Counted from the first letter of the stretch, positions 8,231 through 20,296 are shown. The stretch: 64,000 bases of DNA from Levilactobacillus yonginensis (GCF_964065165.1 NZ_OZ061549.1:2542001-2606000), one strand, 5' to 3'. The notes: generated by a model not told the origin, from the sequence alone. Numbers and translations are program-made.

Positions 8231-8304
8231 GCACCCATAGCGCAACTGGATAGAGTGTCTGACTACGAATCAGAAGGTTGTAGGTTCGACTCCTACTGGG
8301 TGCA
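8231..8304 (+). tRNA. tRNA-Arg (anticodon ACG)
   Basis: 74 bases. Acceptor GCACCCA/TGGGTGC, anticodon arm CTGACTACGAATCAG with ACG; A34 is normally deaminated to inosine by TadA. No encoded CCA. Confidence 0.97.
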
Positions 8305-8340
8305 TTTTTGTCGCTTATGAATAACCCCATAAGCATTTTT

Positions 8341-8414
8341 CGGGAAGTAGCTCAGCTTGGTAGAGCACCTGGTTTGGGACCAGGGGGTCGCAGGTTCGAA
8401 TCCTGTCTTCCCGA
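8341..8414 (+). tRNA. tRNA-Pro (anticodon TGG)
   Basis: 74 bases. Acceptor CGGGAAG/CTTCCCG, anticodon arm CCTGGTTTGGGACCAGG with TGG. Its D arm and acceptor are identical to those of the next tRNA. Confidence 0.97.
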
Positions 8415-8443
8415 TTTACTGACTCATTGTCAGCGGGCTATTT

Positions 8444-8517
8444 CGGGAAGTAGCTCAGCTTGGTAGAGCACCACGTTCGGGACGTGGGGGTCGCAAGTTC
8501 AAATCTTGTCTTCCCGA
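8444..8517 (+). tRNA. tRNA-Pro (anticodon CGG)
   Basis: 74 bases. Same acceptor and D arm as the tRNA-Pro 29 bases upstream, but the anticodon arm is CCACG-TTCGGGA-CGTGG with CGG, and the T arm has changed to CAAGTTCAAATCTTG. It looks like a tandem duplicate that took on the CCG codon. Confidence 0.95.
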
Positions 8518-8551
8518 TTTTTTTATCCCGATTAACTTGAATTGAATCGTA

Positions 8552-8598
8552 GACAGTCGTCTTCCTTACTAATCGTTTGGAAGTCGGCTGTCTTTTTT
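8552..8598 (+). terminator. Terminator of the tRNA operon
   Basis: GACAGTCGTCTTCC pairs with GGAAGTCGGCTGTC with one T-T mismatch, then T6. Confidence 0.88.
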
Positions 8599-8645
8599 GG
8601 TATGATAGGTTACCAGGACTTATTCAGAAAGGACGGTCTAATCCG

Positions 8646-8693
8646 TTGCAATTTATCTGAAAGTTCGTATAATATTAGTCAACATTAGTCAAG
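8646..8693 (+). promoter_or_regulatory. ctsR-clpC promoter with CtsR operator
   Basis: TTGCAA (8646-8651), 16-bp spacer, TATAAT (8668-8673). The tandem heptads AGTCAAC-ATT-AGTCAAG (8677-8693) start three bases after the -10 and match the CtsR heptad-N3-heptad operator (A/GGTCAAA repeated). This indicates autorepression, relieved by heat or protein stress. Confidence 0.9.
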
Positions 8694-8719
8694 ACGACTG
8701 CACTGAAGGGGGGACGATA

Positions 8720-9187
8720 ATGGAGAATCAAAATATTTCAGATATTATTGAGTCTTACCTTAAGCAGATTTTGGCTGAGTCCCAGCAGGTAGAGATCCGC
8801 AGGGCAGAAATCGCTGATCAATTCAACGTTGTTCCGTCACAGATCAACTACGTGATTAAGACCCGCTTCACGATTCAGGACGGCTATGTCGTTCAAAGTA
8901 AGCGTGGTGGCGGTGGCTATATTCGAATCGAAAAGGTTAAATTACTAGATAATTTAGACTTCATTGATTCGTTGGTGTCCGCAGTTGGCGATCACATAAC
9001 CCGTCACGATGGGTTAGCGGTCGTTCGTAGCCTGTTTGAGGCCGGCGCTATCAACCGGCGGGAAACAAATATTATTCTGGCAGCTATCGATAAAGATGCC
9101 GTCAGTACCGGAGACCGTGAGCTGGATCAACGCGTGCGGGCCCAGATTCTGATTTCGATTTTGAATCATTTGCGCTACGAGAGCTAA
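8720..9187 (+). CDS. ctsR: Stress-gene transcription repressor CtsR
   Basis: A 155-residue dimeric repressor of clp and other class III heat-shock genes. It starts NISDIIESYLKQIL, has the winged HTH with NVVPSQINYVIKTRFT in the first 50 residues, and the glycine-rich wing KRGGGGYIRI near residue 60-70 that senses temperature in the family. The C-terminal half carries the usual dimer helices. It precedes clpC by 17 bases in one operon. In many Bacillales mcsA and mcsB lie between them; they are absent here, as usual in lactobacilli. Confidence 0.97.
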   Translation: MENQNISDIIESYLKQILAESQQVEIRRAEIADQFNVVPSQINYVIKTRFTIQDGYVVQSKRGGGGYIRIEKVKLLDNLDFIDSLVSAVGDHITRHDGLAVVRSLFEAGAINRRETNIILAAIDKDAVSTGDRELDQRVRAQILISILNHLRYES

Positions 9188-9204
9188 GAAAGTGAGGAGT
9201 TGCA

Positions 9205-11703
9205 ATGGACAACCTATTTACACCGAGTGCTAAAAGCGTTTTAGTCTTAGCACAGGAACAAGCCAAGTATTTCAAGCATCAAGCGGTGGGGACGGAACAT
9301 TTACTGCTTGCCCTCACGATTGAGAAGAACGGAATCGCGAACAAAGTCTTGCAACAATTTTCAGTGACTGACGACGATGTTAGAGAAGAAATTGAACGGT
9401 TCACGGGTTATGGCACGCTAGCTAACATGGATAAGGATAGTTACTTGCCTTATTCACCAAAGGCCAAAGCAATGCTTGCCCTGGCTGGTGATGAGGCCAA
9501 ACGGTTGGGTGCGACCAAGATTGGGACGGAACATCTCCTATTAGCGCTCCTGAGCGATGAAACAATTTTATCATCCCGAATCCTAAAGAACTTAAATGTA
9601 GAACTCGCCGATGCCCGGAAGGTCGTTTTGCGTAAACTGGGGATTTCAGATACGCCTAAGCGGCGGAGTGAAGCCCGTGCACGTAGAGGGGCACCACAGG
9701 GCGGTACGCCAACGCTGGATTCGTTGGCTCGTAACTTAACCGACTCAGCCAAAGAAGGCCGTATGGACCCTACTGTGGGTCGTGACAAGGAAGTTAAACG
9801 GGTTATTCAGATTCTTAGTCGTCGAACTAAGAACAATCCGGTTTTAATTGGGGAACCTGGTGTTGGTAAAACGGCGATTGCTGAGGGCTTAGCTCAACGC
9901 ATCGTGGCTGGTGATGTGCCAGAAGACATGCAGAACAAGCGTTTGATGATGCTCGACATGGGTTCATTAGTTGCCGGAACCAAGTACCGTGGTGAATTTG
10001 AAGATCGGTTGAAGAAGGTTATCGAAGAAATTTACAACGATGGTCAAGTTATCCTCTTCATTGATGAATTACACACGTTGATTGGTGCCGGTGGTGCTGA
10101 AGGGGCCATTGATGCTTCAAACATTTTGAAGCCAGCATTGGCTCGAGGTGAACTCCAAACCATTGGGGCGACGACGTTGGATGAGTACCAAAAGTACATT
10201 GAATCTGATGCCGCGTTAGAACGACGGTTTGCGACGGTTCAAGTCAACGAACCAACTGCACCGGAAGCCTTACAGATTTTGAAGGGCTTGCGATCCCGTT
10301 ATGAAGATCACCATCACGTTAACATCACTGATGAAGCGGTCGAACAAGCTGTTAAGCTGTCTAGCCGTTACATCAGTGACCGGTTCTTACCTGATAAGGC
10401 CATTGATTTGATGGATGAGGCTTCTGCCAAGGTTCGTATTGACCAGATGGACAAGCCAACTGCTGCTTCTAAGCAGAATCAGGAAATCAAAGATTTAGCT
10501 GACGAAAAGGAAAAGGCCATTGAAAGCCAAGACTTTGAACGAGCAGCCAACTTACGGACGGAAGAGATGAAGTTGCGTGAGAAGATTCAAGCTCGTGAAG
10601 CCAAGGAAGCAGCTTCTAAGAAAGACGACGACCATCATTATACGCTGAACGTGACCGGTGAAGACATTGCTGATGTGGTTGCTGAATGGACTGGCGTTCC
10701 TGTGACACAGCTGAAGCAAACTGATGCCGATCGCTTAGTTAACTTGGAAAAGATCTTGCATCAGCGAGTTATTGGCCAAAAGGAAGCCGTTTCCGCGGTT
10801 TCTCGAGCAATTCGGCGAGCCCGCTCTGGGTTAAAGGACCCGAACCGGCCAATTGGATCATTCATGTTCCTGGGACCGACTGGTGTTGGGAAGACCGAAT
10901 TAGCTAAGGCATTAGCTGAAGCGATGTTTGGCTCCGAAAACAACATGATTCGGGTCGACATGAGTGAATATATGGAGAAGTATTCAACCAGTCGCTTGAT
11001 TGGGTCTGCTCCTGGTTACGTTGGTTACGATGAGGGTGGCCAATTGACTGAAAAAGTTCGGCAAAAGCCATACTCCGTGGTTCTCTTCGATGAAGTGGAA
11101 AAGGCTCATCCAGATGTCTTCAACATCTTGTTGCAGGTACTGGATGACGGTTACCTGACCGACTCCAAGGGTCGTAAGGTCGACTTCCGGAACACGATTC
11201 TTATCATGACGTCTAACTTAGGAGCCACTAAGCTACGTGATGAAAAGACCGTTGGGTTTGGTAAAGAAGACCTGGCCAACAATTACAGTGCAATGGCTTC
11301 AACCATTAAGGAAACGCTGAAGCAATCCTTCCGGCCAGAGTTCTTGAACCGAATCGATGAAACAGTTATCTTCCACTCGCTACAACGTCCAGAATTACAC
11401 GAAATTGTGAAGCTCATGGCCAAGCACATTGTTGACCGGGTTGCTGAACAAAACATTAAGCTGAAGATTACTCCAGCGGCCATTGATGTGGTTGCCAAGG
11501 CTGGTTTTGATCCTGAATACGGGGCACGGCCGATTCGCCGGGCACTGCAGACTCAGGTTGAAGACAAGTTGAGTGAATCTCTGTTAAACGGTGAAGTTAA
11601 GACGAGCGACCAAGTTACCATCGGGGCAACACGAGGTGCGATTACCGTTAACGTCAAGGCGGCGACGGAAAAGGCTAAGCCTGATGCCGTAGCTAACCAC
11701 TAG
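9205..11703 (+). CDS. clpC: ATP-dependent Clp protease ATP-binding subunit ClpC
   Basis: An 832-residue Hsp100 AAA+ unfoldase that feeds substrates to ClpP. Order of domains: two N-terminal Clp repeats (1-145, each with GTEHLLLAL), AAA1 with Walker A GEPGVGKT near 217 and Walker B LFIDELH, a coiled middle segment with a UVR-like motif near 430-460 ([15 protein letters not shown]), AAA2 with Walker A GPTGVGKT near 556 and Walker B VLFDEVEK, and a ClpB D2-small domain. An SD GTGAGGAG precedes ATG 9205. Controlled by the CtsR operator upstream; ends at a terminator. Confidence 0.97.
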   Translation: MDNLFTPSAKSVLVLAQEQAKYFKHQAVGTEHLLLALTIEKNGIANKVLQQFSVTDDDVREEIERFTGYGTLANMDKDSYLPYSPKAKAMLALAGDEAKRLGATKIGTEHLLLALLSDETILSSRILKNLNVELADARKVVLRKLGISDTPKRRSEARARRGAPQGGTPTLDSLARNLTDSAKEGRMDPTVGRDKEVKRVIQILSRRTKNNPVLIGEPGVGKTAIAEGLAQRIVAGDVPEDMQNKRLMMLDMGSLVAGTKYRGEFEDRLKKVIEEIYNDGQVILFIDELHTLIGAGGAEGAIDASNILKPALARGELQTIGATTLDEYQKYIESDAALERRFATVQVNEPTAPEALQILKGLRSRYEDHHHVNITDEAVEQAVKLSSRYISDRFLPDKAIDLMDEASAKVRIDQMDKPTAASKQNQEIKDLADEKEKAIESQDFERAANLRTEEMKLREKIQAREAKEAASKKDDDHHYTLNVTGEDIADVVAEWTGVPVTQLKQTDADRLVNLEKILHQRVIGQKEAVSAVSRAIRRARSGLKDPNRPIGSFMFLGPTGVGKTELAKALAEAMFGSENNMIRVDMSEYMEKYSTSRLIGSAPGYVGYDEGGQLTEKVRQKPYSVVLFDEVEKAHPDVFNILLQVLDDGYLTDSKGRKVDFRNTILIMTSNLGATKLRDEKTVGFGKEDLANNYSAMASTIKETLKQSFRPEFLNRIDETVIFHSLQRPELHEIVKLMAKHIVDRVAEQNIKLKITPAAIDVVAKAGFDPEYGARPIRRALQTQVEDKLSESLLNGEVKTSDQVTIGATRGAITVNVKAATEKAKPDAVANH

Positions 11704-11719
11704 TTAAATAAAATTACCC

Positions 11720-11756
11720 AAAAATGGGAGATGCCTGCGGGTGTCTCCCATTTTTG
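11720..11756 (+). terminator. Terminator of ctsR-clpC
   Basis: AAAAATGGGAGA pairs with TCTCCCATTTTT. Confidence 0.93.
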
Positions 11757-12143
11757 TGGGGGAAAATTGACATGGCGGTATTACGATTAAAGGGAAAATA
11801 GTTCAACCGCTTAGGTGGTTAGTGGGGATGATGGGGTAATTTAAAAGACTAGGATGCCTGATTGAATTTCAGTTGGTCATTATAGTAAGATGACCGACTA
11901 TCTTTCTGCTAGGTGACGTATTTGTTCTTGCTGGAACGGAGGTTCCCGGATGCCCGGAAGACACGCGGCTCTGGCCATGACTTCTGGACTTAATCCACAA
12001 CGTGATCTCTGGTATCCGTAAATGGTCGTTTTCCTCCCTATACACGAGAGCAGAAAGTCTTGTAAGACTAACACTTGGCCTAGCTGGTGATAAGCGAATT
12101 GTGGTACACTGACAGCATAAGCAAATAGGAAAGGATGGGGGTC
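11757..12143. other. Intergenic stretch upstream of the TetR gene
   Basis: No supported gene. A hairpin AGTTGGTCAT/ATGACCGACT lies at 11871-11899 without a good T run. TACACT near 12104 may be the -10 of the TetR gene, without a clear -35. A minus-strand frame at 11898-12161 has no SD and overlaps the next gene. Confidence 0.5.
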
Positions 12144-12749
12144 ATGAAGAGAGAGGAGCAACTAACACACACGCACGCGGCTATTTTAAAAGCTGCGCGG
12201 GAACAATTCTTATCTCAAGGATATTCGGCCACATCAACACGGGACATTGCCCGTGAGGTGGGTATTACACAACCAGCACTTTACCATCATTTCAGTGATA
12301 AGGAAGTTATTTTCCTTGAGGTCATTAAAAGTGTAGGACAGGAAGTTCGAACGGGGCTTAACCAGGCTAATGATCAATTAGCTGCGGAGGAGTCGCCTGA
12401 CCCTGTTGAGTCGTTGGCGACCATTACGGAAGTCCTAACGGGCGTTCATCCGCGCGATGTCTTTACCGTGATCCACAGTAGCTTTCGCTATCTGAAACCA
12501 GAAAACCAACGCCAATTGGGGATGGTTTTCATGCAGGACTACTTAGCGCCATTGGAACACTTCTTTAGCTTGGGCGTAGTCGTTTTACAGCCACATTTGG
12601 CGGCTAAGGACGCGGCGTCATTCTATTTAACCAGTTTGAGTCCCTTATTTAATTCATTTCATCACGTGGGTCCAGCGGATGCTTCACAGCATGAGCAGAC
12701 CATTGCCCTGATTCGACTAATTCTATTTGGTGTCGCGGTTAAAAAGTGA
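12144..12749 (+). CDS. TetR/AcrR-family transcriptional regulator
   Basis: A 201-residue one-component repressor. The N-terminal HTH is clear: ILKAAREQFLSQGYSATSTRDIAREVGITQPALYHHFSDKEVIFLEV (about residues 14-60). The C-terminal ligand domain is not recognisable. I take ATG 12144 because GGAAAGG sits at proper distance; an in-frame ATG at 12135 touches the SD. No partner exporter or enzyme is adjacent: clpC ends upstream and rpoB begins downstream, so its target may be itself or a distant gene. Confidence 0.85.
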   Translation: MKREEQLTHTHAAILKAAREQFLSQGYSATSTRDIAREVGITQPALYHHFSDKEVIFLEVIKSVGQEVRTGLNQANDQLAAEESPDPVESLATITEVLTGVHPRDVFTVIHSSFRYLKPENQRQLGMVFMQDYLAPLEHFFSLGVVVLQPHLAAKDAASFYLTSLSPLFNSFHHVGPADASQHEQTIALIRLILFGVAVKK

Positions 12750-12759
12750 GTCGTCCATA

Positions 12760-12788
12760 TTGACATTGGTCATTAAATTTAGTACTAT
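12760..12788 (+). promoter_or_regulatory. Promoter of rpoB-rpoC
   Basis: Consensus TTGACA (12760-12765), 17-bp spacer, TACTAT (12783-12788), about 200 bases before rpoB, leaving a structured leader. Confidence 0.88.
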
Positions 12789-12799
12789 ATCATTTGTAT

Positions 12800-12900
12800 G
12801 CAACTGTGAACTGAAATTGGATGCACCGATATATTGTCCGGTAGCGTCCATTATAAGAAGCCAAAAGCAAACTTTGGGTTTGTTTTTGGATTTTTTTTGC
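12800..12900 (+). promoter_or_regulatory. Lacto-rpoB-type leader RNA with terminator-like hairpin
   Basis: Two hairpins follow the promoter. The first pairs GGATGC-ACCG (12819-12828) with CGGT-A-GCGTCC (12839-12849). The second pairs CCAAAAGCAAAC (12861-12872) with GTTTGTTTTTGG (12878-12889) and is followed by T8 (12891-12898), so it looks like a terminator inside the rpoB leader. Position and lineage match the Lacto-rpoB RNA motif reported in rpoB leaders of Lactobacillales. I could not align it to the family model. Confidence 0.65.
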
Positions 12901-12987
12901 CAAAAAACCGGAGAAAAACGCATTTGTAATCAAAATGTAATATTCTGGTTTGGCCAGTTCTCAGAATAAATAGGAGAGGTGAACAAC

Positions 12988-15900
12988 TTGGCAGGACACT
13001 TAGTGAAATACGGGAAACACCGTACGCGCCGTAGCTATTCGCGAATCAAGGAAGTTCTTGATTTACCTAACTTGATTGAAATTCAAACCAATTCCTACAA
13101 CTGGTTCCTCGACGAAGGTTTACGCGATATGTTCGACGACATCATGCCAATCGAAGATTTTCAAGGAAACCTTTCGTTAGAGTTTGTTGATTATCAATTA
13201 CTGGAACCCAAATATACCGTGGATGAAGCGCGGGAACACGATGCCAACTTCTCGGCACCATTACACGTTACTTTACGCTTAACCAACCACGAAACGGGTG
13301 AAATTAAGTCGCAGGATGTCTTCTTTGGTGACTTCCCTCTGATGACGGCCCAAGGGACCTTCATCATCAACGGGGCAGAACGGGTTATTGTTTCCCAATT
13401 AGTCCGCTCACCAGGAGTTTACTTCAATGAAGATACTGATAAAAACGGTCGGACCGTCTTTGGTGCTACTGTAATCCCTAACCGGGGTGCTTGGCTCGAA
13501 TTCGAAACCGACGCTAAAAACGTTTCTTACGTCCGGATTGACCGGACGCGGAAGATTCCAATGACCGAATTAGTTCGGGCATTAGGTTTTGGTTCCGACG
13601 ATGAAATCTTGGATATCTTAGGTGATAACGAAAGCTTAATGCAGACGTTGGAAAAGGATATTCATAAGAACACCGACGATTCCCGTGTCGAAGAGTCCTT
13701 AAAGGACATTTACGAACGCCTACGTCCAGGTGAACCTAAGACGGCTGACTCTTCACGGAGCTTGCTGACTGCTCGGTTCTTTGACCCTAAGCGTTACGAT
13801 ATGGCTCCCGTTGGTCGTTACAAGACCAACAAGAAGCTGAGCTTGAAGACCCGTTTACTGGGCTTGACTTTAGCTGAAACGTTGGCTGACCCTGATACCG
13901 GTGAAATCATCGCGCAAAAGGGAACGGTCGTTGACAAGGACGTTATGAAGACTTTGGCACCATACTTGGATCAAGACGATTTCAAGATGGTTACTTTCCA
14001 GCCTTCAGACGAAGCCGTTGTTACGGAACCACTTAAATTACAAATCATCAAGGTGCAATCACCAGATGACCCAGAACAAGAAGTTCCCGTTATTGGGAAT
14101 GGCAACATTGATATCAAGTTGAAGCACATTCGCCCAGCTGACATCATTGCTTCCATGAACTACTTCTTTGATCTGCAAATTGGGATCGGGAACACTGATG
14201 ATATTGACCACTTGGGTAACCGGCGGATTCGTTCCGTGGGTGAACTCCTGCAAAACCAATTCCGAATCGGGTTATCTCGAATGGAACGGGTTGTGCGTGA
14301 ACGGATGTCAATTCAGGACGCTGCGACGGTAACGCCACAACAACTGATCAACATTCGGCCAGTGGTTGCTTCCATTAAGGAATTCTTTGGTTCTTCACAA
14401 CTTTCTCAATTCATGGATCAGACTAACCCATTGGGTGAATTAACCCATAAGCGTCGTCTATCCGCCCTTGGACCTGGTGGTTTGACACGTGATCGTGCCG
14501 GATATGAAGTCCGGGATGTTCATTACACCCACTACGGTCGGATGTGCCCAATTGAAACACCTGAAGGTCCTAACATTGGTTTGATTAACAGTCTTTCCAG
14601 TTACGCCCGGGTTAACAAGTATGGGTTCATCGAAACACCATATCGTCGTGTTTCATGGGATACGCATAAGGTTACCGACAAGATCGATTACCTGACTGCC
14701 GATGAAGAAGATAACTACGTTGTGGCACAAGCCAACACGCCGTTAAACGATGACGGTTCATTTGCTACGGATACCATCATGGCCCGTGACGAAGATAACA
14801 ACATCGAAACTTCTGCCGACAAGATTGACTACATGGACGTTTCGCCAAAGCAAGTTGTTGCTGTGGCCACTGCATGTATTCCTTTCTTGGAAAACGATGA
14901 CTCCAACCGTGCCTTGATGGGTGCCAACATGCAACGGCAAGCTGTGCCATTGCTGGACCCTCATGCACCATTAGTTGGGACTGGTATTGAATATAAAGCT
15001 GCGCATGACTCCGGAGTTGCTTTAATTAGCCAACACGAAGGAACTGTTGAATACGTTGATGCACGGGAAATCCGTGTTCGTCGTGCCGACGATGCGCTTG
15101 ACACTTACAAGTTAATGAAGTTCCGCCGTTCTAACGGTGGTAAGAACTACAACCAACGTCCAATCGTTAAGGTTGGCGACCACGTCGACAACGACGAAGT
15201 CTTGGCTGATGGGCCTTCAATGGAAAATGGTGAATTAGCCTTAGGGCAAAACCCATTAGTTGCCTTCATGACTTGGCAAGGGTATAACTTCGAAGATGCC
15301 ATCGGGATCAACGAACGGTTGGTTCGCGATGACGTTTACACGTCGATTCATATTGAAGAATACGAATCAGAAGCACGTGATACGAAGCTTGGACCTGAAG
15401 AAATGACTCGTGAAATCCCTAACGTTGGGGAAGATGCCCTGAAGAACTTGGACGAAGACGGAATTATCCGAATCGGTGCCGAAGTTCAAGATGGTGACAT
15501 CTTGGTTGGTAAGGTTACGCCTAAGGGTGTTACAGAATTATCAGCCGAAGAACGGTTACTCCATGCCATCTTTGGTGAAAAGGCCCGTGAAGTGCGGGAT
15601 ACTTCTCTGAAGGTTCCACATGGTGGTGGCGGGATCATCCAGGATGTTAAGATCTTCACGCGTGAAAACGGTGATGAACTTTCTCCAGGTGTGAACATGA
15701 TGGTTCGGGTCTACATCGCGCAAAAGCGGAAGATCCAAGTTGGTGACAAGATGTCCGGTCGTCACGGTAACAAAGGGACTGTGTCCGTTGTTATCCCTGA
15801 AGAGGACATGCCATACATGCCAGATGGTACGCCAATCGACATTATGTTGAGTCCAATGGGTGTGCCTTCCCGGATGAACATCGGGCAAGTGCTCGAATTG

Positions 15901-16602
15901 CATTTAGGGATGGCTGCTCGTAAGTTAGGTATTCACGTTGCTACGCCTGTCTTTGATGGTGCCCAAGATACTGATATCGCGGACGTTGTTAAGGAAGCTG
16001 GTATGGCTGCTGACGCTAAGACTGTCTTATACGATGGTCGGACTGGTGAACCGTTTGATAAGCGGGTTGCCGTCGGTGTCATGAACTACCTGAAGTTGGC
16101 CCACATGGTCGATGACAAAATGCACGCCCGTTCTATCGGACCTTACTCACTGGTTACGCAACAACCACTTGGTGGTAAAGCGCAATTCGGTGGCCAACGG
16201 TTTGGTGAAATGGAAGTCTGGGCTTTGGAAGCTTACGGTGCCGCTTATACGTTACAAGAAATCTTAACGTACAAGTCTGATGACGTGGTTGGCCGGGTTA
16301 AGACCTACGAAGCCATCGTTAAGGGCGATCCAATTCCAAAACCAGGTGTGCCTGAATCCTTCCGGGTTTTAGTTAAGGAATTACAATCCTTAGGTCTGGA
16401 TATGAAGGTCTTAAACGGGAACAACGAAGAAATTGAACTCCGTGATATGGATGACGATGACGACGATGTTGTGAACGTTGATGCCTTAAGCAAGTACGCG
16501 CAACAACAGGAAGAACAACGCAAAGCCGCTGCTCAGACTGAAGACGCCAAAGCTACGCCAGCCGCACCAAAAAATGAAAGTCAACCGAACACACAAGACT
16601 AA
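12988..16602 (+). CDS. rpoB: DNA-directed RNA polymerase beta subunit
   Basis: A 1204-residue core subunit of RNA polymerase, holding the Rif pocket and much of the catalytic cleft. The rifampicin region is visible as [33 protein letters not shown] (split here by residues near 465-500), and the conserved [12 protein letters not shown] and the C-terminal [28 protein letters not shown] are intact. I favour TTG 12988 ([12 protein letters not shown]), with GGAGAGGTG upstream; GTG 12979 would lie inside the SD. The acidic, Q/A-rich tail is species-variable. It is followed by rpoC after 21 bases. Confidence 0.98.
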   Translation: MAGHLVKYGKHRTRRSYSRIKEVLDLPNLIEIQTNSYNWFLDEGLRDMFDDIMPIEDFQGNLSLEFVDYQLLEPKYTVDEAREHDANFSAPLHVTLRLTNHETGEIKSQDVFFGDFPLMTAQGTFIINGAERVIVSQLVRSPGVYFNEDTDKNGRTVFGATVIPNRGAWLEFETDAKNVSYVRIDRTRKIPMTELVRALGFGSDDEILDILGDNESLMQTLEKDIHKNTDDSRVEESLKDIYERLRPGEPKTADSSRSLLTARFFDPKRYDMAPVGRYKTNKKLSLKTRLLGLTLAETLADPDTGEIIAQKGTVVDKDVMKTLAPYLDQDDFKMVTFQPSDEAVVTEPLKLQIIKVQSPDDPEQEVPVIGNGNIDIKLKHIRPADIIASMNYFFDLQIGIGNTDDIDHLGNRRIRSVGELLQNQFRIGLSRMERVVRERMSIQDAATVTPQQLINIRPVVASIKEFFGSSQLSQFMDQTNPLGELTHKRRLSALGPGGLTRDRAGYEVRDVHYTHYGRMCPIETPEGPNIGLINSLSSYARVNKYGFIETPYRRVSWDTHKVTDKIDYLTADEEDNYVVAQANTPLNDDGSFATDTIMARDEDNNIETSADKIDYMDVSPKQVVAVATACIPFLENDDSNRALMGANMQRQAVPLLDPHAPLVGTGIEYKAAHDSGVALISQHEGTVEYVDAREIRVRRADDALDTYKLMKFRRSNGGKNYNQRPIVKVGDHVDNDEVLADGPSMENGELALGQNPLVAFMTWQGYNFEDAIGINERLVRDDVYTSIHIEEYESEARDTKLGPEEMTREIPNVGEDALKNLDEDGIIRIGAEVQDGDILVGKVTPKGVTELSAEERLLHAIFGEKAREVRDTSLKVPHGGGGIIQDVKIFTRENGDELSPGVNMMVRVYIAQKRKIQVGDKMSGRHGNKGTVSVVIPEEDMPYMPDGTPIDIMLSPMGVPSRMNIGQVLELHLGMAARKLGIHVATPVFDGAQDTDIADVVKEAGMAADAKTVLYDGRTGEPFDKRVAVGVMNYLKLAHMVDDKMHARSIGPYSLVTQQPLGGKAQFGGQRFGEMEVWALEAYGAAYTLQEILTYKSDDVVGRVKTYEAIVKGDPIPKPGVPESFRVLVKELQSLGLDMKVLNGNNEEIELRDMDDDDDDVVNVDALSKYAQQQEEQRKAAAQTEDAKATPAAPKNESQPNTQD

Positions 16603-16623
16603 TTAATAAGGGAGGTCGCTTCT

Positions 16624-19600
16624 TTGGTCGATGTCAATAAGTTCGAAAGCATGCAGATCGGGCTGGCTTCACCTGATAAGATCCGTAGCTGGTCTTACGG
16701 GGAAGTTAAAAAGCCTGAAACCATCAACTACCGGACGTTAAAGCCTGAAAAAGACGGGCTGTTCGACGAGCGGATTTTCGGTCCTACTAAGGACTGGGAA
16801 TGTGCCTGTGGGAAATACAAACGGATTCGCTACAAGGGTGTCGTTTGTGACCGTTGTGGGGTTGAAGTTACCCGTTCTAAGGTACGTCGGGAACGGATGG
16901 GCCATATCGAATTGGCTGCTCCAGTAACTCACATCTGGTACTTCAAGGGTATCCCAAGTCGGATGGGCTTAGTCCTCGACATGAGTCCCCGGGCGTTGGA
17001 AGAAATCATCTACTTTGCTTCCTACGTTGTTTTAGACCCAGGTGACACTGCGCTCGAAAAGAAGCAATTACTTTCCGAACGTGATTACCGTGACAAACTG
17101 ATTGAATACGGTAGTGGCGCCTTCAAGGCTGAAATGGGTGCCGAAGCCATCAAGAAATTATTGATGGCAGTAGACCTAGATAAAGAAGTTAAGGAATTAA
17201 AGGAAGAATTGAAGGAAGCTACTGGCCAAAAGCGGACGCGTGCCGTTCGTCGTTTGGACATTTTGGAAGCCTTCGTAACATCTGGTAACCGTCCTGAATG
17301 GATGGTAATGGATGCTATTCCGGTAATCCCACCTGATTTACGGCCAATGGTACAACTTGAAGGTGGACGGTTTGCTACGTCTGACCTGAACGACTTGTAC
17401 CGGCGGGTTATCAACCGGAACAGCCGGTTGAAGCGTTTATTGGATCTGAATGCACCTGGTATCATCGTTCAAAACGAAAAGCGGATGCTTCAAGAAGCCG
17501 TTGACGCCTTGATCGATAACGGTCGTCGTGGCCGTCCAGTTGCTGGTCCTGGTAACCGTCCATTGAAGTCTCTTTCACATATGTTGAAAGGGAAACAAGG
17601 GCGGTTCCGTCAAAACTTGTTAGGGAAGCGGGTTGACTACTCAGGTCGTTCCGTTATTGACGTTGGTCCTTCCCTCAAGTTCAACCAAATGGGCTTACCA
17701 GTCCCTATGGCTTTGGAATTATTCCGGCCATTCATCATGAAGGAACTGGTTGCGCGTGGCCTGGCTTCTAACATTAAGAACGCCAAGCGCCAAATTGATC
17801 GTGAAGATGACGATGTCTTTAACGTTTTGGAAGACGTCATCAAGGAACACCCTGTTCTGTTGAACCGGGCCCCTACGCTTCACCGTTTGGGTATTCAAGC
17901 GTTTGAACCCGTTTTGGTTAGTGGTAAAGCTATGCGTCTTCACCCATTGGCCTGTGAAGCTTACAACGCCGATTTCGATGGGGACCAAATGGCCATCCAC
18001 GTTCCGTTATCTGACGAAGCACAAGCTGAAGCACGTTTGCTGATGCTGGCTGCTCACCATATCTTGGCACCTGCCAGTGGTAAGCCAGTTGTTGCGCCTT
18101 CTCAAGATATGGTTATCGGGAACTACTACCTGACGATGGAAGAAGCTGCTCGTGAAGGTGAAGGCATGATCTTTACCGACTTAAATGAAGCAGTCTTGGC
18201 CTACCGGAATGGGTTAGTTCACTGGCACACTCGGGTCGGGGTCCAAGTCTCCGGCATGACCGACAAGCCATTTACTGATGAACAACGGAGCAAGATCATG
18301 ATGACGACCGTTGGGAAGTTGATTTTCAACAACATCCTGCCTAAGTCATTCCCATACCTGAATGAACCAACCAGTACGAACTTGAACGGTTACGTTCCAG
18401 ATAAGTACTTCTTGGAACCAGGTGAGGACATTCATGATTACCTACAAAATGCTGAATTAGTTGGTCCATTTAAGAAGGGCTTCTTGTCCGACATTATCGC
18501 GGCCGTTTACCAACAATACAAGGTTACTGAAACCTCTAAGTTATTGGACCGGATTAAGGATTTGGGTTACGACGAATCTACGAAGTCTGGGTTAACGGTT
18601 GGGATGGTCGACGTTACCGACTTAAAGGAAAAGCCAGAAATTATCGACGCTGCCCACAAACAGGTTGCAACGGTAACGAAGCAATTCCGTCGTGGGTTGA
18701 TTACCGACCACGAACGTTACGAACGGGTTATTGGTATCTGGAACGATGCCAAGGACGACATTCAAAACGCCTTGATTCACAGTTTCGAGCAACAGAACCC
18801 TATCTTTATGATGAGTGATTCTGGTGCCCGGGGGAACATTTCTAACTTTACGCAACTTGCCGGTATGCGTGGACTGATGGCCGCACCTAGTGGTGACATC
18901 ATGGAGCTGCCTATCACGTCTAACTTCCGTGAAGGTTTGTCAGTGATGGAAATGTTCATTTCGACCCATGGGGCCCGTAAAGGGATGACCGATACGGCCT
19001 TGAAGACTGCCAACTCAGGTTACCTGACTCGGCGGTTGGTCGATGTTGCGCAAGACGTTATCATTCGGGAAAAAGATTGTGGAACTGACCGTGGTTTGAA
19101 GATTCGTGCCATCACTGATGGTAACGAAATGATCGAACCATTGTACGACCGGATCTTAGGGCGTTACACCCAAAAGACCGTCTATGATCCAGAAACTGGG
19201 GACGTAATTGTTCCTAAGAACCAAATGATTGTTGAAGACACCGCACAAAAGATTGTTGATGCTGGTGTTGAAGAAGTTACTATTCGTTCTGCCTTTACTT
19301 GCAACACCGAACATGGTGTTTGTGAACATTGTTACGGTCGTAACATGGCTACTGGTGACGAAGTTGAAGTTGGTGAAGCTGTCGGGACTGTTGCCGCTCA
19401 ATCAATCGGTGAACCTGGTACCCAGCTGACCATGCGTAACTTCCATACCGGTGGTGTTGCCGGGAACGAAGATATTACCCAAGGGCTTCCTCGTGTTCAA
19501 GAATTGTTTGAATCTCGGAACCCTAAAGGTAAAGCTGAGATTACTGAAGTTACTGGGTCGGTTGAATCAATCGAAGAAAACCCAGCTGAACGGACGAAGG

Positions 19601-20271
19601 AAATCACGATTAAGGGTGAAGCCGATACGCGGACTTACACGTTACCAATCACTGCCCGCATGCGGGTCAGCGAAGGTGACTTCATTCACCGTGGTTCTGC
19701 ATTGAACTATGGGTCTGTTGATCCTAAGGAAATGCTTCGTGTTCGTGATGTCTTATCAACTGAAACTTACATCTTAGGTGAAGTTCAACGAGTTTACCGG
19801 ATGCAAGGTGTTGCCATCAGTGATAAGCACGTTGAAATCATGGTTCGTCAGATGTTACGTAAAGTTCGGATCATGGATCCGGGTGATACCGACGTTCTGC
19901 CTGGTACTTTGATGGATATTCAAGACTTCCGTCGTGCTAACTACCAGACGCTGATCGATGGTGGCATTGCTGCTACCGCACGTCCAGTTATCTTGGGGAT
20001 TACCAAGGCTGCCCTGGAAACGAACAGTTTCTTGTCAGCCGCATCCTTCCAGGAAACGACGCGTGTCTTGACCGATGCTGCTATTCGGGGCAAGAACGAT
20101 CCACTGGTTGGTTTGAAGGAAAACGTTATTATTGGGAAGATTATTCCTGCCGGGACTGGGATGCCAGATTACCGTCAGATCAAACCCAAAGAAGTTGGCG
20201 GTACGTCAACCGAAGGCGTCTACTCCATCAGCGATTTGGAAAAACAAATGCAAGAAGACTCACAGGCCTAG
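16624..20271 (+). CDS. rpoC: DNA-directed RNA polymerase beta' subunit
   Basis: A 1215-residue core subunit that carries the active-site magnesium and the clamp. The N-terminal zinc site is visible ([20 protein letters not shown], about residue 60-80). [16 protein letters not shown] (about 447) holds the three catalytic aspartates. The trigger-loop region is near [22 protein letters not shown], and a second Cys cluster is at [13 protein letters not shown]. It starts at TTG 16624 after GGGAGG. It is co-transcribed with rpoB and ends at a terminator. Confidence 0.98.
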   Translation: MVDVNKFESMQIGLASPDKIRSWSYGEVKKPETINYRTLKPEKDGLFDERIFGPTKDWECACGKYKRIRYKGVVCDRCGVEVTRSKVRRERMGHIELAAPVTHIWYFKGIPSRMGLVLDMSPRALEEIIYFASYVVLDPGDTALEKKQLLSERDYRDKLIEYGSGAFKAEMGAEAIKKLLMAVDLDKEVKELKEELKEATGQKRTRAVRRLDILEAFVTSGNRPEWMVMDAIPVIPPDLRPMVQLEGGRFATSDLNDLYRRVINRNSRLKRLLDLNAPGIIVQNEKRMLQEAVDALIDNGRRGRPVAGPGNRPLKSLSHMLKGKQGRFRQNLLGKRVDYSGRSVIDVGPSLKFNQMGLPVPMALELFRPFIMKELVARGLASNIKNAKRQIDREDDDVFNVLEDVIKEHPVLLNRAPTLHRLGIQAFEPVLVSGKAMRLHPLACEAYNADFDGDQMAIHVPLSDEAQAEARLLMLAAHHILAPASGKPVVAPSQDMVIGNYYLTMEEAAREGEGMIFTDLNEAVLAYRNGLVHWHTRVGVQVSGMTDKPFTDEQRSKIMMTTVGKLIFNNILPKSFPYLNEPTSTNLNGYVPDKYFLEPGEDIHDYLQNAELVGPFKKGFLSDIIAAVYQQYKVTETSKLLDRIKDLGYDESTKSGLTVGMVDVTDLKEKPEIIDAAHKQVATVTKQFRRGLITDHERYERVIGIWNDAKDDIQNALIHSFEQQNPIFMMSDSGARGNISNFTQLAGMRGLMAAPSGDIMELPITSNFREGLSVMEMFISTHGARKGMTDTALKTANSGYLTRRLVDVAQDVIIREKDCGTDRGLKIRAITDGNEMIEPLYDRILGRYTQKTVYDPETGDVIVPKNQMIVEDTAQKIVDAGVEEVTIRSAFTCNTEHGVCEHCYGRNMATGDEVEVGEAVGTVAAQSIGEPGTQLTMRNFHTGGVAGNEDITQGLPRVQELFESRNPKGKAEITEVTGSVESIEENPAERTKEITIKGEADTRTYTLPITARMRVSEGDFIHRGSALNYGSVDPKEMLRVRDVLSTETYILGEVQRVYRMQGVAISDKHVEIMVRQMLRKVRIMDPGDTDVLPGTLMDIQDFRRANYQTLIDGGIAATARPVILGITKAALETNSFLSAASFQETTRVLTDAAIRGKNDPLVGLKENVIIGKIIPAGTGMPDYRQIKPKEVGGTSTEGVYSISDLEKQMQEDSQA

Positions 20272-20296
20272 TGACAACTAGGTGGTTTGAGTTACG

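Noticed and set aside
11898..12161. 87-residue minus-strand frame upstream of the TetR gene
   Set aside because: No SD, no domain-like content, and it runs into the TetR coding start.
12979..12987. GTG 12979 as the rpoB start
   Set aside because: It lies inside the SD GGAGAGGTG. TTG 12988 has proper spacing and gives the usual [12 protein letters not shown] start.
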